Below, in pieces: positions 1 through 5,325 of a stretch of DNA of 5,325 bases (positions are counted from its first letter, which is position 1; the number at the start of each line of letters is the position of its first letter). A model generated the notes under the pieces. The model saw only the letters and a program-made list of their open reading frames with translations, searched no databases and was not told where the DNA came from. The position numbers and the translations under genes were made by a program. This stretch comes from a bacterium (GTDB lineage Bacteria; Patescibacteriota; Minisyncoccia; UBA6257; 02-FULL-45-10c), in NCBI GenBank assembly GCA_021799965.1, contig JAJYZL010000035.1, forward strand, positions 1 through 5,325, read 5' to 3'.

Positions 1-2
1 CC

Positions 3-83
3 TTTAATAAAAGGCGTGAGGGTAAAGATACCAAAAATTATTTTTTGACTGCGAGGTCGATCTCTTATGTCCATGAGGCATGA
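3..83 (+). CDS. Possible C-terminal tail of an upstream gene (partial)
   Basis: Reading frame 3 is open from the window edge for 26 codons and stops at TGA 81-83. It would end in residues YFLTARSISYVHEA, a mixed, protein-like composition. Nothing in the sequence identifies a family. A second frame (frame 1) is also open for 15 codons to TGA 46-48, so the choice is not secure, and the region may be non-coding. If real, the gene ends about 140 bases before the large surface-protein gene, with no GC-rich terminator between them. Confidence 0.2.
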   Translation, partial: FNKRREGKDTKNYFLTARSISYVHEA

Positions 84-100
84 AGGGAGCGGTAAAAAAA

Positions 101-106
101 GATAAT
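101..106 (+). promoter_or_regulatory. Candidate -10 element for the surface-protein gene
   Basis: GATAAT matches the TATAAT consensus at five of six positions. No good -35 hexamer lies 16-18 bases upstream (that stretch reads GCATGA or similar). TTGACT at 45-50 resembles a -35 box but has no convincing partner at normal spacing. If this -10 is used, the transcript would start near 113 and carry a leader of about 110 nt that includes the nested hairpin at 148-199. Confidence 0.2.
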
Positions 107-147
107 TTTTTAGAAAGAAAAAGATTAATAAGAAAAAAGTTAAATCA

Positions 148-199
148 TTCTTCTTAAACAACAAAAGATTTCGTCGACTGAAATCCGCTTTAAGAAGAA
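148..199 (+). promoter_or_regulatory. Nested hairpin in the leader of the surface-protein gene
   Basis: An 11-bp perfect inverted repeat (TTCTTCTTAAA at 148-158, TTTAAGAAGAA at 189-199) encloses a second perfect 6-bp stem (GATTTC 167-172, GAAATC 180-185) whose loop contains the palindrome GTCGAC. No T-tract follows, so it is not an intrinsic terminator. The purine run just after and overlapping the right arm (AAGAAGAAAAGG, ending at 203) is the only Shine-Dalgarno-like sequence before the ATG at 222, about 18 bases away, which is long. The structure could stabilise the mRNA or affect ribosome access; that role is inference. The pairing itself is seen directly, though the stems are mostly A-U. 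Confidence 0.45.
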
Positions 200-221
200 A
201 AGGTCTAAATTAAAAATAAAC

Positions 222-320
222 ATGAGTAAATTAATTACAAAAAGCTTAATCACTGTAGTTTCATTAGCTACAGTTGTGTCGCTTTCTGGCGCAGCCGGTT
301 TAGTTCCGACTGTTAACGCC
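222..320 (+). other. Signal peptide of the surface protein
   Basis: Residues 1-33 show the n-region with lysines at 3 and 7, a hydrophobic stretch around residues 9-27, and a small-residue cleavage site (VNA before AAL). This directs Sec-dependent export. There is no cysteine at the cleavage site, so it is not a lipoprotein signal. Confidence 0.85.
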
Positions 321-3300
321 GCTGCTTTGACTAGCTCGCAAGTTTCAGCGATCGTATCGCTCTTGCAGTCTTTCGGAGCTGATTCAGCGACAATTGCTAA
401 CGTTCAGGCTTCCTTAACAGGATCTCCTGTCGTAGCAACTTCTGGAGCTTCTGCTTCTTCCTCATCTGTTCCAGCTTCCCTTTTGTCTTCCAGCGACCTC
501 ACCGTTGGTAGCACTGGCGCTGCAGTTAAGGATTTGCAAAAGTTCTTGAATGCTAATGGCTTTGCAGTAGCTGCTAGCGGAGTCGGTTCTCTTGGAAACG
601 AGAGCACCTATTTCGGTAACGCTACCAAAGCTGCTCTCGCTAAATGGCAGGCTGCTATGGGTATTACCCCGGCTTCCGGTTATTTTGGCGCTAAATCAAG
701 AGCTAAATTATCCTCGATGGGTGTTGCTGCCTCAACCGGTACAACAACCACCACAACTTCAACCGGTACAACAGTAACAGTTCCTTCCGGTTCCGGATTG
801 TCTGTAAGCGTTGCTTCCAATAATCCTGTCTCTGGAAACTTCCCAGCCGGTGCAAGCCAAATTCCTTTCTTGAATTTGAACTTCGCTGCTGGATCTAGCG
901 ATGTTACAGTTACCGCAATGAATGTTTATCGTGGAGGTCTCTCCAGCGATAACGACATTAACAATGTCTACTTGATGGATGGCAGTAAGGTTCTCGCTAC
1001 AAACCTTGGCTTAGCCAACGGTAAAGCCACCTTCTCTATGCCAGCCGGTCTTTTCACAGTAAAAGCCGGAACCACCAAAGTTGTCACAGTAGCTGCTGAT
1101 GTTTCTACTAGCAACACTGCATCCCACACTTTTTCGTGGAATGTTAACGCTGCTTCCGACATCACCGCTTCTGCCACGGTATCTGGTAACTTCCCGATAC
1201 TGAGCAATGTTATGACTGCCGTGTCCGTAAGCAATCCTGCTTTAGCGACACTCGCCCTCAATAATATTGCAACTGGTGGTCAGGTAAATGCCGGTATTAC
1301 AAATTTCTTGGCTGGTGAATTTTCTATGCAGGCTAACAACAGCGCTGTACTCGTAAAATCCATCAAGCTCACAGAAACTGGTACCATCAACTCCGCTTCA
1401 GATTTATCTAATATCAAATTAATGAATGGTTCTGTCCAGGTTGGCGCTACAATGCCAAGCTTGAATGCTGATGGAACAGTCGTATTTGATTTGTCTGGAG
1501 CGCCCCTGCAGATTCCGTCCGGCCAAACCGTCAATTTGATGGTTTATGCTAATATCGTTGGTGGCGTAAGTCGTAACTTCCAGTTCACGATTCAGCGCTC
1601 TTATGATGTTGTAAGCACAGATATGTCTTACAATGTCGGCGCTTCTTCCACTGGAACCTTCCCGATAAGCGGCAGCTTAGTCTCCGTTTCTCAGGGAACA
1701 CTTACTGTTTCCAAGGATGCTAACTCTCCGGCTAATTACGTTGTTCCTGGCTCTACCAATCAAACTTTGGCGAGCTTTGACTTCGCCGCTGCCGGTGAAG
1801 CTGTCCGCATGACTCAATTATCTTTTTCGGTTACGGGTTATGCAGCATCATCTAGTCTTGTTTGGACTAATTTGAAGGTGGTTGATGATCTAGGAGTTCA
1901 GATTGGTAATTTGGTCTCTTCTGATTCAGGTACTGGATCATATGCGCTTCAAATGACCAATTTGAATTACATCATTTCTGCTGGACAGACAAGAGTTTTG
2001 TCCGTTAAAGCCGATATCGCTTCTGGTTTCGCTGGTTCAATACAGGCAAATTTGACCGGTGGCGCTGCTCAGGGCTATACATCGCTGGCCTCTGTTACTA
2101 TTCCTTCACAGAATGGTAATCCTTTGAGTGCTGGATCTGCTTCTTTCGCTGCTGCTATCAATAACTCCGTTGGTTCAATTACCACGGTAACTGGTGCTTC
2201 TAGTGTTAAAGTTGCATCATTTGTTTTGTCCGCTGGTGCCGCTGAAGGTGCAAACCTCATTGGCGTTACCCTTACAACAAATGCTTCAAACGTTGCTGGT
2301 AAATTCCAAAACTTAAAAGTCTTGGATCACAATAGCAATGTTCAGCTTGGTTATACTCAGCCGACTTTGGCTAATAACAATGCATATGTATTTACTGCTT
2401 CTAATCCGATAGCCATCGTGGCTGGCGGTAGTGAAATAGTTGATGTTTATGCAGATACTGTTGCCGGACAAACTGTGTCTTCTATGCCCGTTGTCAGCTT
2501 AACAGCTGCTTCTGCCATTGGAGCCACTTCGAATGCTAATAAGACTTTAGCTGCTGGTAATAGCAATACAGCTGGTCAATTAGTTACAGTTTCTAGCTCC
2601 GGCACATTGAGCGCGGCTAGATCTTCGAATGATCCTTCGTCTCAACAAGTATCTATGGGCTTGTCCGGAATTACTTTGGGTTCCTTCCAATTAACAGCCA
2701 GCAATAGTGAAGATATTTCTCTCACCAATGTGACTGTTACTCCTAGCGTTACTACTAACGCTTCCGATCTGCAGAATATTAGATTGGTTTGGAATGGAAA
2801 CGCTGGTACTCCGATTGCCTCAGTCGCTGGCTTGAGTGGTACATCTACATCGATTCTGTTTAGCCTCGCTTCTAATGCGGCGGTTATACCTCAGAATGGT
2901 AATGCCACTCTTAGCGTTGTTGCTGATATTAACAGTGACAGTAATGCTACTGCCGGTGACGCGATTAATGTTACCCTTAATGGTCTTACCTACTCTGGAG
3001 TAGCTTCTCGTGCCTCAACATCAACTGTAGCTGGTCTTCCTATCACTGGTGGTGCAACATACACTATTTATAGGACTAGCTTGAATGTGGTTGCTGGACC
3101 AGCCGTGTCAGTTGCTTCTCTTGGTGGAAGCGCTGGTTCTCCAATTGCCGAGTTCGTCTTTTCTGCCGGATCAAATTATGATGCTAACTTGAAAACAGTT
3201 ACATTATCTACCAGTGGTGGTTTGCTTCAGGCGTCTACAACCCAAGTTTTGGGCTTGTATGATTCCGCTGCTCCATCGGTTGTCTTAGCAACTTCAACTG

Positions 3301-3575
3301 CAACATCTACTAACAATATGGTGTTTACATTGAATGCTGGTAATACTCCTACTGGCTTTGTGATCTCAAAAGGATCCTCAAAGACATTATTGGTAAAACC
3401 CGTTCAGAATCCTACCAACTTGGTTGTATTGTCTAGTGGTACGGCTTCTTACCAAGTATCTCTTCAGAATTTCACTTGGTATGATGGTAATCTTTCGAAT
3501 CCGAACCTTTCAATTGCTCCTAATCAGACAATTGGATTGCCTCTTAATGCCGTATCGTTTAGTACAAGTAACTAG
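222..3575 (+). CDS. Secreted repeat-rich surface protein with peptidoglycan-binding domain (S-layer-like)
   Basis: This 1117-residue exported protein is likely a structural cell-surface component. Residues 1-33 form a Sec-type signal peptide: basic start (MSKLITK), hydrophobic core, probable cleavage after VNA. Residues 36-67 are a short predicted helical module. Residues 92-167 match the peptidoglycan-binding 1 fold (LTVGSTGAAVKDLQKFLN, then YFGNATKAALAKWQ and GYFGAKSRAKL). A Thr/Ser/Gly linker (168-190) leads to six diverged beta-rich units up to about residue 1099. No cysteine was seen, and there is no C-terminal membrane helix and no LPXTG-type sorting signal, so anchoring is probably through the N-terminal domain. 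ATG 222 is chosen because it directly precedes the signal peptide; the in-frame stretch upstream has no ATG, GTG or TTG before the stop at 141. The gene is monocistronic by appearance, with a structured leader and strong terminator. Alanine codons are mostly GCT and base composition is less AT-rich than the neighbours, suggesting high expression. The exact function is unknown; adhesin is an alternative to S-layer protein. Confidence 0.93.
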   Translation: MSKLITKSLITVVSLATVVSLSGAAGLVPTVNAAALTSSQVSAIVSLLQSFGADSATIANVQASLTGSPVVATSGASASSSSVPASLLSSSDLTVGSTGAAVKDLQKFLNANGFAVAASGVGSLGNESTYFGNATKAALAKWQAAMGITPASGYFGAKSRAKLSSMGVAASTGTTTTTTSTGTTVTVPSGSGLSVSVASNNPVSGNFPAGASQIPFLNLNFAAGSSDVTVTAMNVYRGGLSSDNDINNVYLMDGSKVLATNLGLANGKATFSMPAGLFTVKAGTTKVVTVAADVSTSNTASHTFSWNVNAASDITASATVSGNFPILSNVMTAVSVSNPALATLALNNIATGGQVNAGITNFLAGEFSMQANNSAVLVKSIKLTETGTINSASDLSNIKLMNGSVQVGATMPSLNADGTVVFDLSGAPLQIPSGQTVNLMVYANIVGGVSRNFQFTIQRSYDVVSTDMSYNVGASSTGTFPISGSLVSVSQGTLTVSKDANSPANYVVPGSTNQTLASFDFAAAGEAVRMTQLSFSVTGYAASSSLVWTNLKVVDDLGVQIGNLVSSDSGTGSYALQMTNLNYIISAGQTRVLSVKADIASGFAGSIQANLTGGAAQGYTSLASVTIPSQNGNPLSAGSASFAAAINNSVGSITTVTGASSVKVASFVLSAGAAEGANLIGVTLTTNASNVAGKFQNLKVLDHNSNVQLGYTQPTLANNNAYVFTASNPIAIVAGGSEIVDVYADTVAGQTVSSMPVVSLTAASAIGATSNANKTLAAGNSNTAGQLVTVSSSGTLSAARSSNDPSSQQVSMGLSGITLGSFQLTASNSEDISLTNVTVTPSVTTNASDLQNIRLVWNGNAGTPIASVAGLSGTSTSILFSLASNAAVIPQNGNATLSVVADINSDSNATAGDAINVTLNGLTYSGVASRASTSTVAGLPITGGATYTIYRTSLNVVAGPAVSVASLGGSAGSPIAEFVFSAGSNYDANLKTVTLSTSGGLLQASTTQVLGLYDSAAPSVVLATSTATSTNNMVFTLNAGNTPTGFVISKGSSKTLLVKPVQNPTNLVVLSSGTASYQVSLQNFTWYDGNLSNPNLSIAPNQTIGLPLNAVSFSTSN
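495..722 (+). other. Peptidoglycan-binding domain coding segment
   Basis: Residues 92-167 carry the hallmarks of the PG_binding_1 family: an initial LTVGSTGAAVKDLQKFLN helix region (the usual G-x-x-V-x-x-L-Q), a central GYF-type turn (TYFGNATKAALAKWQ), and the closing GYFGAKSRAKL. The fold binds peptidoglycan in many cell-wall enzymes. Here it is fused to no recognisable enzyme, which supports an anchoring role. Confidence 0.85.
732..773 (+). repeat. Short direct repeat in the Thr-rich linker
   Basis: TCAACCGGTACAACA occurs at 732-746 and again at 759-773, 27 bases apart, separated by an ACC/ACA-rich stretch. It encodes the Thr/Ser/Gly linker (residues 168-184) between the peptidoglycan-binding domain and the first beta unit. 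Such repeats could let the linker change length by slippage or recombination. Confidence 0.7.
792..3518 (+). repeat. Six diverged ~150-residue beta-sandwich-like units
   Basis: Two internal motifs recur in register. Motif A (D-x-x-N-hydrophobic-x-L, as in DINNVYLMDG) has its Asn or equivalent at residues 248, 397, 550, 697, 852 and 1008 (Gln in the last). Motif B (AGTTKVVTVAAD type) has its key Gly at residues 283, 434, 588, 735, 892 and 1051. Spacings are 147-159 residues in both series. Approximate unit limits are residues 191-333, 334-490, 491-646, 647-793, 794-951 and 952-1099. Alternating hydrophobic residues suggest Ig-like or similar beta sandwiches. The units are strongly diverged at DNA level, so the duplications are old. 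The sixth is the most divergent and lacks the AD ending of motif B. Confidence 0.75.
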
Positions 3576-3584
3576 TCTCTTGAG

Positions 3585-3605
3585 TTCCGACCTTAAAAAT
3601 CGGAA
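3585..3605 (+). other. Small hairpin before the terminator
   Basis: TTCCGA (3585-3590) pairs with TCGGAA (3600-3605) around a nine-base loop. It sits between the stop codon and the strong terminator and lacks its own T-tract. It may add 3'-end protection to the mRNA, but a 6-bp stem can arise by chance. Confidence 0.35.
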
Positions 3606-3611
3606 TGACTG

Positions 3612-3650
3612 CAAAAACTCCCCTTTCGGGGAGTTTTTGTTTTATCTTTT
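3612..3650 (+). terminator. Strong intrinsic terminator of the surface-protein gene
   Basis: A perfect 12-bp stem (CAAAAACTCCCC 3612-3623, GGGGAGTTTTTG 3628-3639) with a TTTC tetraloop is followed by a T-rich run (TTTTATCTTTTTT). It lies 36 bases after the TAG stop. The A-run on the left arm means it could also stop transcription arriving from the minus strand. Confidence 0.93.
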
Positions 3651-3715
3651 TTATGAATTAACTTTAATTAAGTGGGAATGACAGATATGAAAAATGTAAA
3701 AACTACCTACAACGC

Positions 3716-3753
3716 AATTATTATTTAAAAATATTTTTTAGTGTGTAATAATT
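3716..3753. repeat. AT-rich inverted repeat in the convergent gap
   Basis: AATTATTA (3716-3723) and TAATAATT (3746-3753) are perfect inverted repeats, with a second A/T palindrome (AAAAATATTTTT) near the middle. It directly abuts the GC-richer palindrome at 3753-3782. Low complexity makes chance pairing fairly likely. Around it (3651-3715) I see no gene beyond a 16-codon open stretch starting near 3678. Confidence 0.4.
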
Positions 3754-3782
3754 CAGGTGCTACCCTAAAGGGTAGCACTTGA
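3753..3782. repeat. 13-bp palindromic hairpin without T-tract
   Basis: TCAGGTGCTACCC (3753-3765) pairs with GGGTAGCACTTGA (3770-3782) around a TAAA loop; the only imperfection is one G-T wobble. Neither side is followed by a proper T-tract: the plus strand continues TAAAAAATAATG and the minus strand continues with ATTATTACAC after the stem. It is therefore not a standard intrinsic terminator. It could be a dispersed palindromic (REP-like) element, a protein-binding operator, or an mRNA 3'-end stabiliser. Confidence 0.7.
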
Positions 3783-3794
3783 TAAAAAATAATG

Positions 3795-3837
3795 AAAAAG
3801 ACGAAAAGAAAATCTCGCACTAAAGCGTGTTGACGAG
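3795..3837 (-). terminator. Probable intrinsic terminator of the minus-strand glycosyltransferase gene
   Basis: Read on the minus strand, CTCG then CAC pair with GTG then CGAG (plus-strand arms 3814-3820 and 3827-3837, with a four-base TTGA bulge and a six-base loop). The stem is followed by a T-rich run, ATTTTCTTTTCGTCTTTTT. It begins 14 bases after the stop codon of the 3852-4994 gene. The bulge makes it weaker than the terminator at 3612. Confidence 0.6.
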
Positions 3838-3851
3838 TTTTTGCGAACTGA

Positions 3852-4994
3852 TTAGATATTTGAATATACTTTTTCGGTGTTATCAATCATTTTTTTGATG
3901 TTGAATTTTTCAATTACAGCTTCTTTTGCTTTCTTGGATAAATCTCTGGCAATTATCGGATTAGCTATTAATCCACCAATAGCATGGGCGAGCGCTTCTG
4001 GATTTTTTTGGGCCACCATTAATCCGTTTTCGTGATTTTGAATAATTTCCGGTATGCCACCTGTTTCGGTAACAACTATTGGAACTTCTGCGGTCATGGC
4101 TTCTAGTAGAACGTATGGTAGTCCTTCATATATTGAAGACATAGAAAAAATATTAAATGCTCTTAAATATTGCGAATCATTACCGGTTGGAGAAATGATA
4201 ATAACTCGATCTATAATGTCTAGTTCCTCAATTTTTGATTTTAATTTATATAGATCTGGTCCGCTCCCTAATATAAAAAAGTAGGCATTTGAAATTAGGT
4301 TGGCTGCCTCAATGAATGTTTTGTAGTTTTTTTGTTTACTAAGTCTTCCTATAGACCCGATCCATGGCCAGCTCTTATTTATGAGATTGTTGTGTGCCAA
4401 ACTTTCGCAGCGGCTAATTATATAATTTCTAGCTTCTTTTTTACTAAGAAATTTCATATTGGGATTAATGCCATTATGAATGCTGATCAGTTTGTTTTGG
4501 GCGCAAATGTTGTATTTTAATGCCAGATTATAATCATATTCAGAAACGCAAATAATTTTATTTTGGAATTTAGCGGCGAGCCAATGAAGAAAAATATAGA
4601 AATGTCTTACAGGGGAGCTTAGTTCGTTGGTTGGATTAAAAACCCAGCCGTGGGCGGTAAAAACTACTTTAGTTTTTTTGGAAGATTTTAGATTAGCTAT
4701 GGCGGCAGAAATGGCGCCAATAAATCCGGCTTTAGAGCTGTTGAGGTGTATTATGTCTGGCGTTTCGCGTTTTAATATGCGGGCTATTTCAAATACCGCC
4801 ATCCAGTCATTAAAAAACAGAAACCAGGGAAGGGTTTTGTTGGATAGCCATTTTATGTCTTGGCCGCCATATAGCACATTCGCTTCAAACTTTTTCGCAT
4901 CTAAATTTTCCGCCAGATCCTTAACATATTTTTGCGCTCCGCCTATTCCGGATTTTGTAAGTATATATAAAATTTTTGTCTTTCTGTTATCCAT
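3852..4994 (-). CDS. GT4-family glycosyltransferase
   Basis: This 380-residue protein is a full-length retaining glycosyltransferase of the GT4 (GT-B fold) type, expected to move a sugar from a nucleotide-sugar donor to an envelope-glycan acceptor at the inner face of the membrane. The N-terminal acceptor half has the glycine-rich GGAQKYV loop (residues 18-24), DIIHLNSSKAG (80-90) and TAHGW (113-117). The C-terminal donor half has HNGIN (173-177), IGRLSKQKNY (215-224), GSGP (243-246) and the EX7E motif in SSIYEGLPYVLLEAM, with glutamates at 290 and 298, followed by TETGGIPEII and NGLMV. No signal peptide or clear membrane helix is seen. Donor and acceptor cannot be read from sequence. The ATG at 4994 is preceded seven bases upstream by a TATAAT box, implying a leaderless mRNA. 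It is convergent with the surface-protein gene and divergent from a second glycosyltransferase. It is more AT-rich than the surface-protein gene. Confidence 0.93.
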   Translation of the reverse strand: MDNRKTKILYILTKSGIGGAQKYVKDLAENLDAKKFEANVLYGGQDIKWLSNKTLPWFLFFNDWMAVFEIARILKRETPDIIHLNSSKAGFIGAISAAIANLKSSKKTKVVFTAHGWVFNPTNELSSPVRHFYIFLHWLAAKFQNKIICVSEYDYNLALKYNICAQNKLISIHNGINPNMKFLSKKEARNYIISRCESLAHNNLINKSWPWIGSIGRLSKQKNYKTFIEAANLISNAYFFILGSGPDLYKLKSKIEELDIIDRVIIISPTGNDSQYLRAFNIFSMSSIYEGLPYVLLEAMTAEVPIVVTETGGIPEIIQNHENGLMVAQKNPEALAHAIGGLIANPIIARDLSKKAKEAVIEKFNIKKMIDNTEKVYSNI

Positions 4995-5001
4995 ACTATT
5001 T

Positions 5002-5007
5002 ATTATA
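5002..5007 (-). promoter_or_regulatory. -10 box of the minus-strand glycosyltransferase gene
   Basis: The minus strand reads TATAAT exactly, ending seven bases before the ATG at 4994. Transcription starting at the usual distance would begin at or within a base or two of the start codon, giving a leaderless message. No good -35 hexamer is seen at 16-18 bases, and no Shine-Dalgarno sequence fits between box and start. Confidence 0.6.
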
Positions 5008-5028
5008 AAACAATATTCAGAGTAAATT

Positions 5029-5037
5029 TGTTATAAT
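5029..5037 (+). promoter_or_regulatory. Extended -10 promoter of the plus-strand glycosyltransferase gene
   Basis: TGTTATAAT is a perfect extended -10 (TG, one base, TATAAT). It ends 11 bases before the ATG at 5049, so the transcript would have a leader of about five bases or none. The lack of a recognisable -35 is consistent with an extended -10 promoter. It faces away from the minus-strand -10 box 24 bases to its left, so the two polymerases would compete for overlapping DNA. Confidence 0.6.
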
Positions 5038-5048
5038 AGAGTATATTT

Positions 5049-5325
5049 ATGAATATCGCTTTATTCTCACTTGCTTACGGCTCTCTAAACGAAGAAGGAG
5101 GAATTGTTGTTGATGAGCTTATTGGCCGCCTTAAAGGCTTTAATTTTAGCATTTTTGCTTATAAATCATATAAAAATCGACTGTTTTTTGATAGGGATGG
5201 GAATTTTAATATAACTATTTGGAATAAATTGAGCTATTTTTACGCTGCCTGGCAAGAAGCAGAGCGGATATATCGTGCAAAAAAGTTTGATGCTATTTGG
5301 GCAATTAATGCTTCTTATGGTGGAC
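5049..5325 (+). CDS. Probable glycosyltransferase, N-terminal part (runs off window)
   Basis: The first 92 codons of an open frame are present, with no stop before the window end. The start MNIALFSLAYGSLNEEGG resembles the GT-B N-terminal strand and glycine-rich loop of GT4 enzymes, followed by a helix (VVDELIGRLKG), a strand (FNFSIFAYKS), and near the end KKFDAIWAINASYGG, which corresponds to the usual 'D-hydrophobic-W/H' strand and following helix of the acceptor domain. The catalytic C-terminal half lies outside the window, so the assignment rests on N-terminal pattern alone. The ATG at 5049 is the first in frame after the extended -10, and no Shine-Dalgarno sequence precedes it. Paired divergently with another glycosyltransferase, it suggests an envelope-glycan locus continuing to the right. 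Confidence 0.75.
   Translation, partial: MNIALFSLAYGSLNEEGGIVVDELIGRLKGFNFSIFAYKSYKNRLFFDRDGNFNITIWNKLSYFYAAWQEAERIYRAKKFDAIWAINASYGG

Noticed and set aside
45..73. TTGACT at 45-50 as the -35 of the surface-gene promoter
   Set aside because: At 16-18 base spacing the downstream sequence does not resemble TATAAT; the nearest candidates match three positions or fewer.
93..112. A/T hairpin TAAAAAA...TTTTTTA as a terminator of an upstream gene
   Set aside because: The stem contains no G-C pair and no separate T-tract follows it, so it would be too weak.
404..2260. Open frames on the minus strand inside the surface-protein gene (404-607, 968-1261, 1280-1534, 2075-2260)
   Set aside because: They lie wholly antisense to a convincing long gene, have no promoters or ribosome-binding sites I can see, and show no recognisable protein features.
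222..3575. About 16 N-x-S/T sequons in the surface protein as evidence of N-glycosylation
   Set aside because: The protein is so rich in Asn, Ser and Thr that this number is no more than chance would give, and no oligosaccharyltransferase is visible.
3424..3681. Plus-strand 85-codon open frame overlapping the end of the surface gene
   Set aside because: It runs through the end of the real gene and straight through its strong terminator, so it is a frame shadow.
3678..3728. Tiny open frame (ATG near 3678, 16 codons) in the convergent gap
   Set aside because: It is too short, lacks a clear ribosome-binding site, and lies just after a strong terminator.
4054..5025. Plus-strand open frames opposite the glycosyltransferase gene (4054-4284, 4332-4520, 4627-5025)
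   Set aside because: They are antisense to a gene with clear GT4 motifs and have no independent support.

Overview
The window looks like a piece of a Patescibacteria (CPR) genome, most likely a Parcubacteria-type lineage. The grounds are a secreted Ser/Thr/Ala/Asn-rich surface protein with an N-terminal peptidoglycan-binding domain of a kind common in that group, AT-rich intergenic DNA, and GT4-type glycosyltransferase genes whose promoters sit so close to the start codon that the mRNAs would be leaderless. The standard bacterial code is sufficient: no in-frame TGA is needed. The taxonomic call is inference from style, with no marker gene to confirm it.

Layout. Positions 1-221 hold a possible 26-codon tail of an upstream gene, then an A-rich leader with a nested hairpin. 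Positions 222-3575 (+) encode a 1117-residue exported protein: signal peptide, short helical module, peptidoglycan-binding domain, Thr-rich linker, and six diverged beta-sandwich-like units repeating every ~147-159 residues. A strong intrinsic terminator follows at 3612-3650. Positions 3651-3851 are a convergent intergenic region with an AT-rich inverted repeat, a 13-bp palindromic hairpin that lacks a U-tract, and a terminator for the minus-strand gene. Positions 3852-4994 (-) encode a complete GT4 glycosyltransferase. A 54-bp divergent promoter region separates it from a second, probable glycosyltransferase (5049 onward, +), which runs off the window end.

How they may work together: the large protein is a candidate cell-surface or S-layer-like component held at the wall by its peptidoglycan-binding domain. 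The two glycosyltransferases may belong to a neighbouring envelope-glycan locus; a direct link to the surface protein is only inferred. The most interesting signals are the six-unit repeat architecture, the structured leader of the large gene contrasted with the leaderless glycosyltransferase genes, and the unexplained palindrome in the convergent gap.
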